NCBI GenBank assembly: GCA_022827025.1
Contig: JAJDTT010000299.1
Span: 1 to 39,175, forward strand
Length of the DNA: 39,175 nucleotides
Source: Acidobacteriota bacterium
GTDB lineage: Bacteria; Acidobacteriota; UBA6911; RPQK01; JAJDTT01
Direction: 5' to 3'
Under the pieces are notes generated by a model. That model did not search any database. It saw only the letters and a program-made list of their open reading frames with translations, and had not been told where the DNA came from. The position numbers and the translations under genes are program-made. Positions within the stretch are counted from its first letter, which is position 1, and each line of letters starts with the position of its first letter. This document shows, piece by piece, positions 24,048 through 30,795 of this stretch.

Positions 24048-25471
24048 TACGCCGGGACGGAGGGGTCCACGTCCCGGGCCCAGGCCAGGATTCCGCCCTC
24101 CAGGTTCCGGACCTTCCGAAAGCCCGCCTGCCGCAATAGCTGAACGGCTTGGGCGCTCCGGGCGCCTGATCGGCACTGGGCCACGATCTCCCGGGAGGTG
24201 TCCAGCTCGTTGAGGCGGTTGAGCAGATCGCCCAGGGGGATCAGGTGGGCCCCCTCGATTCGGCAGATCTCGTATTCGGGCGGGTTGCGCACGTCCAGAA
24301 TGAAGACGTCGTCGCCCCGGTCCAATTCCTGCTTCAGCCCCACCGCCGTGATCTCCTCCACCGCCGTGGCCGGCTCGGGCTCGATGCCGCAGAACTGTTC
24401 GTAGTCGATGAGCTCGTGCAGGGTGGGTTCGTCACCGCAGACGGGGCATTCGGGGTCTCTGCGCAGCTTCAACTCCCGGAACGTCATGCCCAGGGCGTCG
24501 AACAACAGCAGACGGCCCACCAGCGGGTCTCCCTGCTCCAGGATGAGCTTCACGACTTCGGTCGCCTGGATGATCCCCACGATCCCCGGAAGAATCCCCA
24601 GGACCCCCCCCTCGGCGCACGAGGGAACCAAGCCGGGGGGTGGCGGCTCCGGGTAGAGGCAGCGATAGCAAGGTCCGTCCGGGAGCCCGAAGACCGAGAC
24701 TTGGCCCTCGAACCGGAAGATGCTGGCGTAGACGTTCGGTTTGCCGGTCAGCACACAGGCGTCGTTGACCAGGTAACGGGTGGGGAAATTGTCGGTACCG
24801 TCGGCGATGATGTCGTAGTCTCGGAACAGGTCGAGCGCATTCTCGGAGCTGAGCCGTACCGGGTGGGTCTCCACTTGGACATGGGGGTTGATCTCGGCCA
24901 ACGTGTCCCGCGCCGACTCCAGCTTGGAGCGTCCCACATCGCCGGTCCCATGGAGGATCTGGCGCTGCAGATTACTCTCGTCCACGACGTCGAAATCCAC
25001 GATTCCGAGGCGTCCGACTCCGGCCGCCGCCAGGTACATGGTCAGGGGCGACCCCAGGCCGCCTGCGCCGACGCACAGGACGCTGGCCTGCTTCAGCTTT
25101 CGCTGACCCTCCAAACCCACCTCGGGCATGATCAGGTGGCGACTGTACCGCCGGATCTCCTCGTGGCTGAGAAGGCCGGGCGGGGCAGCCGCCACGCTGC
25201 CACCGGCGATGGAGGGAACGATGCTGACCGTATCGCCGTCGCTGACGACCGTGTCTTCCCTCTGCAGGTATCGAATGTCTTCGTCGTTCAAATAGACGTT
25301 GACGAAATTCCTCAGGCGCCCCTGCGGGGTGTACAGGTGCTTGCGGAGCGTTCCGTGTTGCTCCGTGAGGCTCCGCAGCACTTCCCCAATGGTGGCGCCC
25401 TCCAACTCCAACGACTCCCGGTTGCCCACGTGGGGCCTCAGGGGAGTGGGAATGAACACCTTGACAGCCAT
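24044..25471 (-). CDS. CysO-MoeZ fusion: sulfur-carrier protein, E1-like adenylyltransferase and rhodanese
   Basis: A 475-residue three-domain protein. Residues 1-91 are a ubiquitin-like carrier very close to mycobacterial CysO (VKVFIPTPLRPH, FVNVYLNDEDIRY, IVPSIAGG), with Gly90-Gly91 where free CysO ends. Residues ~100-350 are a ThiF/MoeB E1: ATP loop GAGGLG (135-140), zinc cysteines 268/271 and 342/345, Cys285 in PSCAEGG. Residues ~375-475 are a rhodanese with active Cys433 in CRSGAR. In mycobacteria MoeZ charges CysO as a thiocarboxylate for cysteine synthesis. Here the Gly-Gly is followed by a SVAAAPPG linker and cannot be adenylated unless cleaved. ATG 25471 follows GAGGAGGAAAGCT. It is last of the rrf2-cysM-mec operon. 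Confidence 0.9.
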   Translation of the reverse strand: MAVKVFIPTPLRPHVGNRESLELEGATIGEVLRSLTEQHGTLRKHLYTPQGRLRNFVNVYLNDEDIRYLQREDTVVSDGDTVSIVPSIAGGSVAAAPPGLLSHEEIRRYSRHLIMPEVGLEGQRKLKQASVLCVGAGGLGSPLTMYLAAAGVGRLGIVDFDVVDESNLQRQILHGTGDVGRSKLESARDTLAEINPHVQVETHPVRLSSENALDLFRDYDIIADGTDNFPTRYLVNDACVLTGKPNVYASIFRFEGQVSVFGLPDGPCYRCLYPEPPPPGLVPSCAEGGVLGILPGIVGIIQATEVVKLILEQGDPLVGRLLLFDALGMTFRELKLRRDPECPVCGDEPTLHELIDYEQFCGIEPEPATAVEEITAVGLKQELDRGDDVFILDVRNPPEYEICRIEGAHLIPLGDLLNRLNELDTSREIVAQCRSGARSAQAVQLLRQAGFRKVRNLEGGILAWARDVDPSVPAY

Positions 25472-25511
25472 AGCTTTCCTCCTCATTGGAAACGAACAGA
25501 TCTCCTGATCC

Positions 25512-25937
25512 CTAGGATACCAATTCCCATTCTTCCGGCTCGAAGCTGGAGCGGTCCTCCATCAAGAGCCAGGACAATATTTCCGCCGTCTTTCCCCGGC
25601 GCACCGAAGCGATCAGGTACGAATACCAGGGCCACGCATGGTCCCGGTCATACCGGGACGGACGGGCCGGCACGTCCGGGTGGCTATGAAAAAAACCCAA
25701 TATCTGCGATGGACTCCCCCGGAGCCGCTTTTCCCATTCCAGCAGAAACTCGGGAGCGATCAGGTACCGATTGGCCGCGCTGTCGCTCCTCTGGTTCTGC
25801 GCCTCCACCACCCGCGTAACCCGCTTGAACCCGGCTCCTGCCGAACCGACCAGGAGTCCGCAGCACTCGTGAGGATAGGTCTGCTCGGCAATAACCTTGA
25901 TGCGATCCAGGTCCTCCGGTTTCAAATAGAGCATCAT
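25512..25937 (-). CDS. mec: JAMM/MPN metalloprotease, Mec-like (CysO-cysteine hydrolase)
   Basis: A 141-residue zinc isopeptidase/peptidase of the JAB1/MPN family. All catalytic residues are seen: Glu24 in PHECCG, His84-x-His86 in FFHSHPD, Ser94 and Asp97 in PSRYD. In Mycobacterium the homologue Mec releases cysteine from the CysO-cysteine adduct. Its start ATG overlaps the cysM stop as ATGA, and it is followed after 40 bp by the cysO::moeZ fusion, which gives the same pathway context. It could also cut after the buried Gly-Gly of the fusion; that is inference. Confidence 0.88.
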   Translation of the reverse strand: MMLYLKPEDLDRIKVIAEQTYPHECCGLLVGSAGAGFKRVTRVVEAQNQRSDSAANRYLIAPEFLLEWEKRLRGSPSQILGFFHSHPDVPARPSRYDRDHAWPWYSYLIASVRRGKTAEILSWLLMEDRSSFEPEEWELVS

Positions 25938-26857
25938 TCACTCTCCCAGAACGCCTCCGAGAGGTACTTGTCTCCCGAATCCGGGAAAATGGCCACGACG
26001 ACGCCCTGATCCAGGTTCCGAGCGACGTCGAGCGCCGCCGACATGGCCGCGCCGGCGGAGATCCCCGCAAATATTCCCTCCTCCCGGGCCAACCTCAGGA
26101 CCATCTCCTGACCCGCTTCGGTGGAAATCTCCATATTCACGTCGGCCAGGTCCGGATCGTAGATGGCGGGGACCAGCGCCGTGGGCATGTGCTTGAGCCC
26201 CTCCAGGCCATGGAAGGGAGAATCGGGTATGAAGGAGATGGCCTGAATCCGAGGGTTCAGCTCCTTGAGACGACGGGTCGATCCAACAAAGGTTCCACTC
26301 GTTCCCAGACCCGCCACGAAGTGGGTGACTTCGCCGTTGGTCTGCCGGTAGATTTCCAGCGCCGTGGTTTCGTAGTGGGCCATCCAGTTCGCGTCATTGC
26401 TGTATTGGTCCGGGTAGAAATACTTTTCCGGCGATTCCTGGTAGAGCCTGCGGATCGCCCGGATCGCCCCGTCAGAGCCCTCCAGCGGATCGGTCAGACG
26501 AATCCTGGCCCCATAGGCCCCCAGAATCTTCTTCCGTTCGATGCTGGCGTTGGAGGGCATGGCCAACAGGACATCGTAACCCCGGGCGGCTCCGATCATG
26601 GCGTAGGCGATTCCCGTATTGCCGCTGGTGGAGTCGATGAGCGTGCGCCCCGGCCGCAGCACCCCCTGTTCCTCGGCGGTCCGGATCATGTTGTACGCGG
26701 CCCGGTCCTTGACCGATCCGCCGGGGTTGAATCCCTCCAGCTTTGCCAGGATGCGGACCCGGCCCGGCGGCAGAATCCGCCGGATCTCCACCAACGGCGT
26801 GTTGCCGATCCGGCTCAGCAAACTCTCTCTCGGCTCGACTTCCAACTCGACTTCCAT
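25934..26857 (-). CDS. cysM: Cysteine synthase CysM, CysO-dependent type
   Basis: A 307-residue PLP enzyme that makes cysteine from an activated serine (O-phosphoserine in the mycobacterial relative) and thiocarboxylated CysO. The PLP lysine is Lys50 in GGSVKDRAA, the phosphate loop TSGNTG is at 77-82, and THFVAGLGTSGTF and EGIFAGISAGAA are conserved. 'FHGLEGLKHMPTALVPAIYDPDLAD' is an insertion/segment typical of the CysO-linked CysM rather than CysK. It lies 18 bp downstream of the Rrf2 gene and overlaps mec by 4 bases. Substrate identity is inferred from the operon. Confidence 0.9.
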   Translation of the reverse strand: MEVELEVEPRESLLSRIGNTPLVEIRRILPPGRVRILAKLEGFNPGGSVKDRAAYNMIRTAEEQGVLRPGRTLIDSTSGNTGIAYAMIGAARGYDVLLAMPSNASIERKKILGAYGARIRLTDPLEGSDGAIRAIRRLYQESPEKYFYPDQYSNDANWMAHYETTALEIYRQTNGEVTHFVAGLGTSGTFVGSTRRLKELNPRIQAISFIPDSPFHGLEGLKHMPTALVPAIYDPDLADVNMEISTEAGQEMVLRLAREEGIFAGISAGAAMSAALDVARNLDQGVVVAIFPDSGDKYLSEAFWESE

Positions 26858-26875
26858 GAGTCTCTTGCACGCTCC

Positions 26876-27292
26876 TCAAATATGGTAAACCAGTACCCCT
26901 TCATCCCGGATCTTTCGGCGAACCAGGTCCTCGACGGTGATGGATCCGAGCCTTTCCACGAACTCCTGCTCGATCTCCTGCCAAACCTTGTACAGGACGC
27001 AGCTTGGCTTCACCCTGGAATCGAGGAGGGTTACGTCCCCCTCCACCGCTTCCATGATCCGGGCCAGACTGATCTCTCTTGCCGGACAGGCCAGTTTGTA
27101 TCCTCCCGCGGCTCCCCGGACACTCTCGACCATGCCCGCTTTCTTGAGCTGAATCAGAATCTGTTCCAGGAACCTCAACGGAATCTCCTGACTCTTGGCC
27201 AGCTCTCGGGCCTGCACTCGAATCGTTTCAGGATGCTGCGCCAATTCGAAGATGGCCAGGATGGCGTAATCGGCTCGCGCGGTGATCTTCAT
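26876..27292 (-). CDS. Rrf2-family transcriptional regulator, CymR-like
   Basis: A 138-residue winged-helix repressor of the Rrf2 family. The helix-turn-helix and wing read 'YAILAIFELAQHPETIRVQ' and 'SVRGAAGGYKLACP'. The three closely spaced cysteines used by IscR/NsrR to hold an Fe-S cluster are absent; only single cysteines near residues 89 and 98 remain. This is like CymR, which controls cysteine metabolism and binds CysK instead of a cluster. It is first in the operon with cysM, mec and the cysO fusion, and probably controls them and itself through the site at 27304-27328. Confidence 0.85.
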   Translation of the reverse strand: MKITARADYAILAIFELAQHPETIRVQARELAKSQEIPLRFLEQILIQLKKAGMVESVRGAAGGYKLACPAREISLARIMEAVEGDVTLLDSRVKPSCVLYKVWQEIEQEFVERLGSITVEDLVRRKIRDEGVLVYHI

Positions 27293-27303
27293 TGAACCCC
27301 CAC

Positions 27304-27328
27304 AATCCCTACCTTTTTAGTCAACTTT
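27304..27328 (-). promoter_or_regulatory. Candidate Rrf2-type operator
   Basis: On the minus strand GTTGACTAAAAAGGTAGGG lies between the -10 box and the start codon of the Rrf2 gene, covering the expected transcription start. It resembles the TTGACTaaa-N-GTcGGG type of operator known for several Rrf2/IscR regulators, with one or two deviations. It would allow autorepression. Confidence 0.4.
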
Positions 27329-27335
27329 CGCCGGC

Positions 27336-27365
27336 ATTATGGGATTGGTCTCAAGCTGGTGTCAA
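27336..27365 (-). promoter_or_regulatory. Strong sigma70-type promoter of the cysteine operon
   Basis: On the minus strand a perfect TTGACA (-35, 27360-27365), an 18-bp spacer and CATAAT (-10, 27336-27341), ending about 43 bp before the Rrf2 ATG. Confidence 0.65.
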
Positions 27366-27390
27366 CAGCCCGGAGCGCGGGATCTACTCG

Positions 27391-28230
27391 TCAACAGGTC
27401 ACGAATTCGACGTCCGGCCGGTGGGGAATCAGGCCGGCGGAATATCCGCGTTCCAGGAAGAGGCGGACCGCCCGCCGCCCTTCCTCGCCATAGCTGAGGG
27501 TGCGCTGGTTGACGTACATCCCAACGAACTGGTCGCCCTGCCGGCGTCCCAGTCCCCTGCCGAAGCTCAGAGCATAGTCCAAGGCCTCGTCCCGATGTTC
27601 CAGGGCGTAGCGGATGCTTTCCTTCAAGAGCCGGCAGACCTGGTGGATCCGTTCCCTTCCCAGGTCCCTGCGGATCACGTTCCCTCCCAGAGGGAGAGGA
27701 AGGCCGGTGCCTTGGTTCCACCATCGGCCCAGATCCACCACACAATGAAGGCCCAGGCTCTCGTACAGCAATTGGCCCTCATGGATGATCAGACCCGCAT
27801 CCACTTCTCCTGCCTGAACCGCGGGGATGATCCGGTCGAAGTCGATCACCCGGTATCGGAGATCGGGCTCCAGCAGCTTGAGCGCCAGGAGGGCGGAGGT
27901 CCTTTCGCCCGGCGCCGCCACCAGCAGGGACGAGATTCGTTCCGCACCCAACGGTTCCCGCGCCACCAGAACCGGCCCGTAGCCCTCGCCCATGCTGGCT
28001 CCGCTGTCCAGCAGCGCATAGCGGTCGGCGAGATAGGCATAGGCGTGGATGCTCACCGCCGTCACCTCGTACCGGCCTTGCTTGGCATCCTGATTCAAGC
28101 TCTCGATGTCCTTGAGCTCGTGAACGAATTGAAGTCCGCCCGTGTCCATGGCGCCGGTGGCCAAGGCGTAGAACATGAAGGCGTCGTCACTGTCCGGACT
28201 GTGAGCGACGTGAATCACCTGGTCTTTCAC
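27391..28230 (-). CDS. mqnD: 1,4-dihydroxy-6-naphthoate synthase (futalosine menaquinone pathway)
   Basis: A 279-residue enzyme that converts cyclic dehypoxanthinyl futalosine to 1,4-dihydroxy-6-naphthoate. The fold is a periplasmic-binding-protein-like enzyme. Length and blocks match Thermus MqnD: KDIESLNQDA, DRYALLDSGASMGEGYGPVLVA, AGEVDAGLIIHE, VDLGRWWNQGTGLPLPLG and YVNQRTLSYGEEG. The start is GTG at 28230 with CAGGAG nine bases before; no ATG fits. No other mqn gene is in the window. It implies menaquinone-based respiration. The neighbouring HAD gene lies 58 bp upstream on the same strand. Confidence 0.9.
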   Translation of the reverse strand: MKDQVIHVAHSPDSDDAFMFYALATGAMDTGGLQFVHELKDIESLNQDAKQGRYEVTAVSIHAYAYLADRYALLDSGASMGEGYGPVLVAREPLGAERISSLLVAAPGERTSALLALKLLEPDLRYRVIDFDRIIPAVQAGEVDAGLIIHEGQLLYESLGLHCVVDLGRWWNQGTGLPLPLGGNVIRRDLGRERIHQVCRLLKESIRYALEHRDEALDYALSFGRGLGRRQGDQFVGMYVNQRTLSYGEEGRRAVRLFLERGYSAGLIPHRPDVEFVTC

Positions 28231-28288
28231 TGGGGATCTCCTGTTCGACGGGACGTTCGGCCCAGGCCGGTACCGTCGAGAGGCTGCA

Positions 28289-29011
28289 CTATAGCAAAAA
28301 TGAAGCGATGTCCTGCAATTCCTCGACGCGGTGTTCGGCGCGTCCCGTCCAACGCCGGCCGGGATCGTAAAGCAGAGCGTGCAGGCCGGCGGCCCGGCCG
28401 GCGTCGTAGTCCTCCTCCGGATGGTCTCCCACATGGAGGCACCGGTCCGGGACCGCCCCCGCCCGCCGGATCACCATTCGAAACATCGCTTCATCCGGTT
28501 TGGCATGAGGCAACTGGGAGGAAACCGATATCAGATCGAAGAAATGCCGGATTCCCAACGACTCCAGAACCGGGTCGATCCGGCTGTCGAAGTTGGAGAT
28601 GATTCCCAGGTTTCGCCCCTGACGCTTGAGACGATTCAGGACCCGCCGGCATCCGGGCTCCAGTTCCCACGCGGCGTCAGTGGCGAAGAGATCGAACACC
28701 GATTCGAAGAAATCGTCGAACCGGGGAAACGGCCCCAGGTCCCGGAAGGTTTCCCGGACCACCTCCCTCCACCACTCCTTCTGGGCGGATTCTCCCGTTC
28801 TTTCGGCCAGAGGAGACGCCGTCTGAACCGTCCGAAAGGCTCGCTTGAAGGCACGGTCGATGGCGCGGTGCCCCGGACGATCCGGAGCGCCCTTGAACCC
28901 GTAACGGAACGCCTCCCGACCGTAAACCTCGCCCACCGAGCCGCGCACCTGAAACAGGGTTCCCACCGCGTCGAAGAAGACCCACTGTATCGTCCAGGGC
29001 GGTCCCATCAT
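28289..29011 (-). CDS. HAD-superfamily hydrolase, HDHD3/REG-2-like
   Basis: A 240-residue HAD phosphatase. Motif I is FFDAVGTLF: the nucleophilic Asp is kept, and Val replaces the second Asp as in the REG-2/HDHD3 branch. Motif II is IISNFDSR, motif III the Lys in PHAKPDEAMF, and motif IV HVGDHPEEDYDAG. A helical cap lies at about 20-110. The start at two adjacent ATGs (29011, 29008) matches the family; longer frames upstream overlap the MBL gene in another frame and are rejected. Substrate unknown, probably a small phosphate ester. Confidence 0.85.
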   Translation of the reverse strand: MMGPPWTIQWVFFDAVGTLFQVRGSVGEVYGREAFRYGFKGAPDRPGHRAIDRAFKRAFRTVQTASPLAERTGESAQKEWWREVVRETFRDLGPFPRFDDFFESVFDLFATDAAWELEPGCRRVLNRLKRQGRNLGIISNFDSRIDPVLESLGIRHFFDLISVSSQLPHAKPDEAMFRMVIRRAGAVPDRCLHVGDHPEEDYDAGRAAGLHALLYDPGRRWTGRAEHRVEELQDIASFLL

Positions 29012-29043
29012 TGTCTTTCGGAAGGGGTCGTTGCCTGTGCCGG

Positions 29044-29706
29044 CTAAAAGCCGGCAGGGCGGGCCGCACCCGTCAGGAACGGGTTGTAGAGGCGCTCCTC
29101 GCCGACCGTGGTCATGGGTCCGTGGCCCGGATAGAGGACGACGTCGTCGCCCAGGGAGAGAATCCTGTTTCGAATCGTTTCCATCAGGACATCGTAGGAC
29201 GCCGCGGGCAGATCGGTTCGGCCGATGGATCCCTGGAATACAGTATCGCCACAAAACAAGTGACTCTCGACCTCCAGCGATACGCTGCCGGGGGAGTGGC
29301 CAGGGGTGTGGTGCACGCGGATCTGAAGGCAGTCCAAGTTCAAGATCTGACCGTCCTCCAATACATCCGTCGGTGGAGGGGCGGGGTCGCAAGAAACTCC
29401 GAACCAGCGCCCCTGCTCGGAAAGAGCATCGTAGAGAAATCGGTCCTCCGGGTGCAGGTAGACGGGGGTTCCCCACTCTTCCACCACTTGGCCGACACCG
29501 GTGATGTGATCCACGTGGGCATGGGTCAACACCACGGCGATCAGGCTGAGGCTCCGCTCCCGAACGCGGGCCAGCAGTTGGGGAACCTCGTCCCCGGGGT
29601 CGATGTAGATGGCGTTTCCGCTGTTCGGACACGACAGGATGTAGCCGTTCTTGAAGAACGGCTCCACCGCGTCCGACTCGATCTCGAAGGAACTCACGAC
29701 GCGCAT
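29044..29706 (-). CDS. MBL-fold hydrolase, glyoxalase II-like
   Basis: A 220-residue metallo-beta-lactamase-fold hydrolase of the YcbL/glyoxalase-II-like group. Two-metal site: THAHVDHITG, then HHTPGHSPGSVSL, LFCGDTVFQGSIGRTDLP and VLYPGHGPMTTVGEE, all complete. It may hydrolyse thioesters such as S-lactoylglutathione-type compounds; the substrate cannot be read. It lies 32 bp upstream of the HAD gene, so HAD and MqnD may be transcribed with it. Confidence 0.88.
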   Translation of the reverse strand: MRVVSSFEIESDAVEPFFKNGYILSCPNSGNAIYIDPGDEVPQLLARVRERSLSLIAVVLTHAHVDHITGVGQVVEEWGTPVYLHPEDRFLYDALSEQGRWFGVSCDPAPPPTDVLEDGQILNLDCLQIRVHHTPGHSPGSVSLEVESHLFCGDTVFQGSIGRTDLPAASYDVLMETIRNRILSLGDDVVLYPGHGPMTTVGEERLYNPFLTGAARPAGF

Positions 29707-29822
29707 ATTCTCGGGGACATGTAACCGCAGGTCAACTCGATCGCCGGCGAGGCCCTCCGCGATATCGAGAACCGAACCCGCTCCCTTTTCCTGGATGTCA
29801 GAGCATGATCAGCACACTGGTA

Positions 29823-30269
29823 TCAATAGTCTCGATCATCCAGGACTGTTGTCGAAATCGAGCCGCCACGAATTTGGATCGGGATAAAGTGGGACGTCTG
29901 TCCGGTGGCATCCGCCCGAAATCGCCGGTGACCTCGATTCAGTCGAATCACCGTCGTTGGGTGCGACGGCGAGTTCGGATTGTGCACCTTTGAAGTTCGT
30001 ATCAGTTGCCGCTTGATCGCACGGTTAAGCAATAGCCGCACCGTCTCTGAATTGCGGACCCATTCGTGGGTACATTCGGCAACCAGGAACCGGTCACGAA
30101 ACCAAGTCAGACCTACAAACGCCCGACGTTCCTCGGCCTTGGTGAGCTGTTCAATGAGTTGGTCCAGAGCCACCTCCATATCGACCTCCCCGCCGGTTTC
30201 GGCGGAATCAGAACCTGTTGAATCTGAAAAACTCGATGGCGAACCGACTTGCGAAGCGTAAATCGTCAT
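29823..30269 (-). CDS. Hypothetical protein with probable winged-helix fold
   Basis: A 148-residue protein I do not recognise. The first ~30 residues are Ser/Gly/acid-rich and look disordered. A helix (VALDQLIEQLTKAEERRA) is followed by 'SETVRLLLNRAIKRQLIRTSKVHNP' and 'PTTVIRLNR', which reads like a helix-turn-helix with a beta-wing, suggesting DNA binding. The last ~35 residues are basic. The ATG overlaps the stop of the upstream winged-helix gene as ATGA, so the two are translated together. Codon use looks more AT-tolerant than in neighbours. Function beyond probable DNA or RNA binding is unknown. Confidence 0.55.
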   Translation of the reverse strand: MTIYASQVGSPSSFSDSTGSDSAETGGEVDMEVALDQLIEQLTKAEERRAFVGLTWFRDRFLVAECTHEWVRNSETVRLLLNRAIKRQLIRTSKVHNPNSPSHPTTVIRLNRGHRRFRADATGQTSHFIPIQIRGGSISTTVLDDRDY

Positions 30270-30604
30270 GAACCGAGGGAGGCAGATGATCGGGATCGCC
30301 GCCGGACCGCGTCCAGCTTGTAGCCACGCCCACGCCTGGTCTGGATTCGTTGCCCCACCTTGCCCAGCTTCTTCCGGAGCCGTCCAATGTGGGTATCCAC
30401 TGTGCGCTCACCGCCCTGGTAGTTCTCACCCCAAGCCGCATCCAGCAACTGACGGCGGCTCAGGACCCGTCCCGGGTTCCGCAACAGGCAGACCAGAAGA
30501 TTGTATTCGGTGAGAGTCAGGCGGAGCACGCGGCGTCCGGCCCGGGCCGTACACCGGTCCAGGTTCACGGAGATGCCTCCCGCCCGGATGACGTCAGGAG
30601 ACAT
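30266..30604 (-). CDS. Stand-alone OmpR/PhoB-type winged-helix DNA-binding protein
   Basis: A 112-residue protein made only of the C-terminal DNA-binding domain of OmpR/PhoB response regulators. TLTEYNLLVCLLRNPGRVLSRRQLLDAAWG, ERTVDTHIGRLRKKLG and the wing QTRRGRGYKLD are textbook. The receiver domain that would be phosphorylated is absent, and the frame upstream has none, so it is an orphan effector or a truncated regulator. It is coupled by ATGA to the hypothetical winged-helix gene. A perfect 8-bp palindrome stands 17 bp before the start, a likely operator. Confidence 0.8.
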   Translation of the reverse strand: MSPDVIRAGGISVNLDRCTARAGRRVLRLTLTEYNLLVCLLRNPGRVLSRRQLLDAAWGENYQGGERTVDTHIGRLRKKLGKVGQRIQTRRGRGYKLDAVRRRSRSSASLGS

Positions 30605-30620
30605 GGGAGCCCGTGCCGCA

Positions 30621-30642
30621 GGTCCGGCATGCCAGCCGGACC
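30621..30642. promoter_or_regulatory. Palindrome upstream of the orphan winged-helix gene
   Basis: GGTCCGGC (30621-30628) and GCCGGACC (30635-30642) form a perfect 8-bp inverted repeat around ATGCCA. A CATTAT-like -10 on the minus strand lies directly upstream. It may be an operator or a leader hairpin. Confidence 0.4.
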
Positions 30643-30795
30643 CATAATGCGCCGGCCCTCACGAGGGAGGAACACTCTCGTGCCCTCCTCCCGTCATCCG
30701 GCAGAATGTAAACGGAGCATAACGCCGCGGGGCGGGATTCAGTGCCCATCGATCCTCGCGATTGCTCTAGGAGCCTGCGGTTCCCGTCCCCCGGT

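Noticed and set aside
24044-25471. Annotating the fusion as a ThiS-ThiF thiamine or MoaD-MoeB molybdopterin protein
   Set aside because: The N-terminal domain matches CysO block by block and the operon contains cysM and mec, which fits cysteine synthesis better; moonlighting in cofactor sulfuration remains possible.
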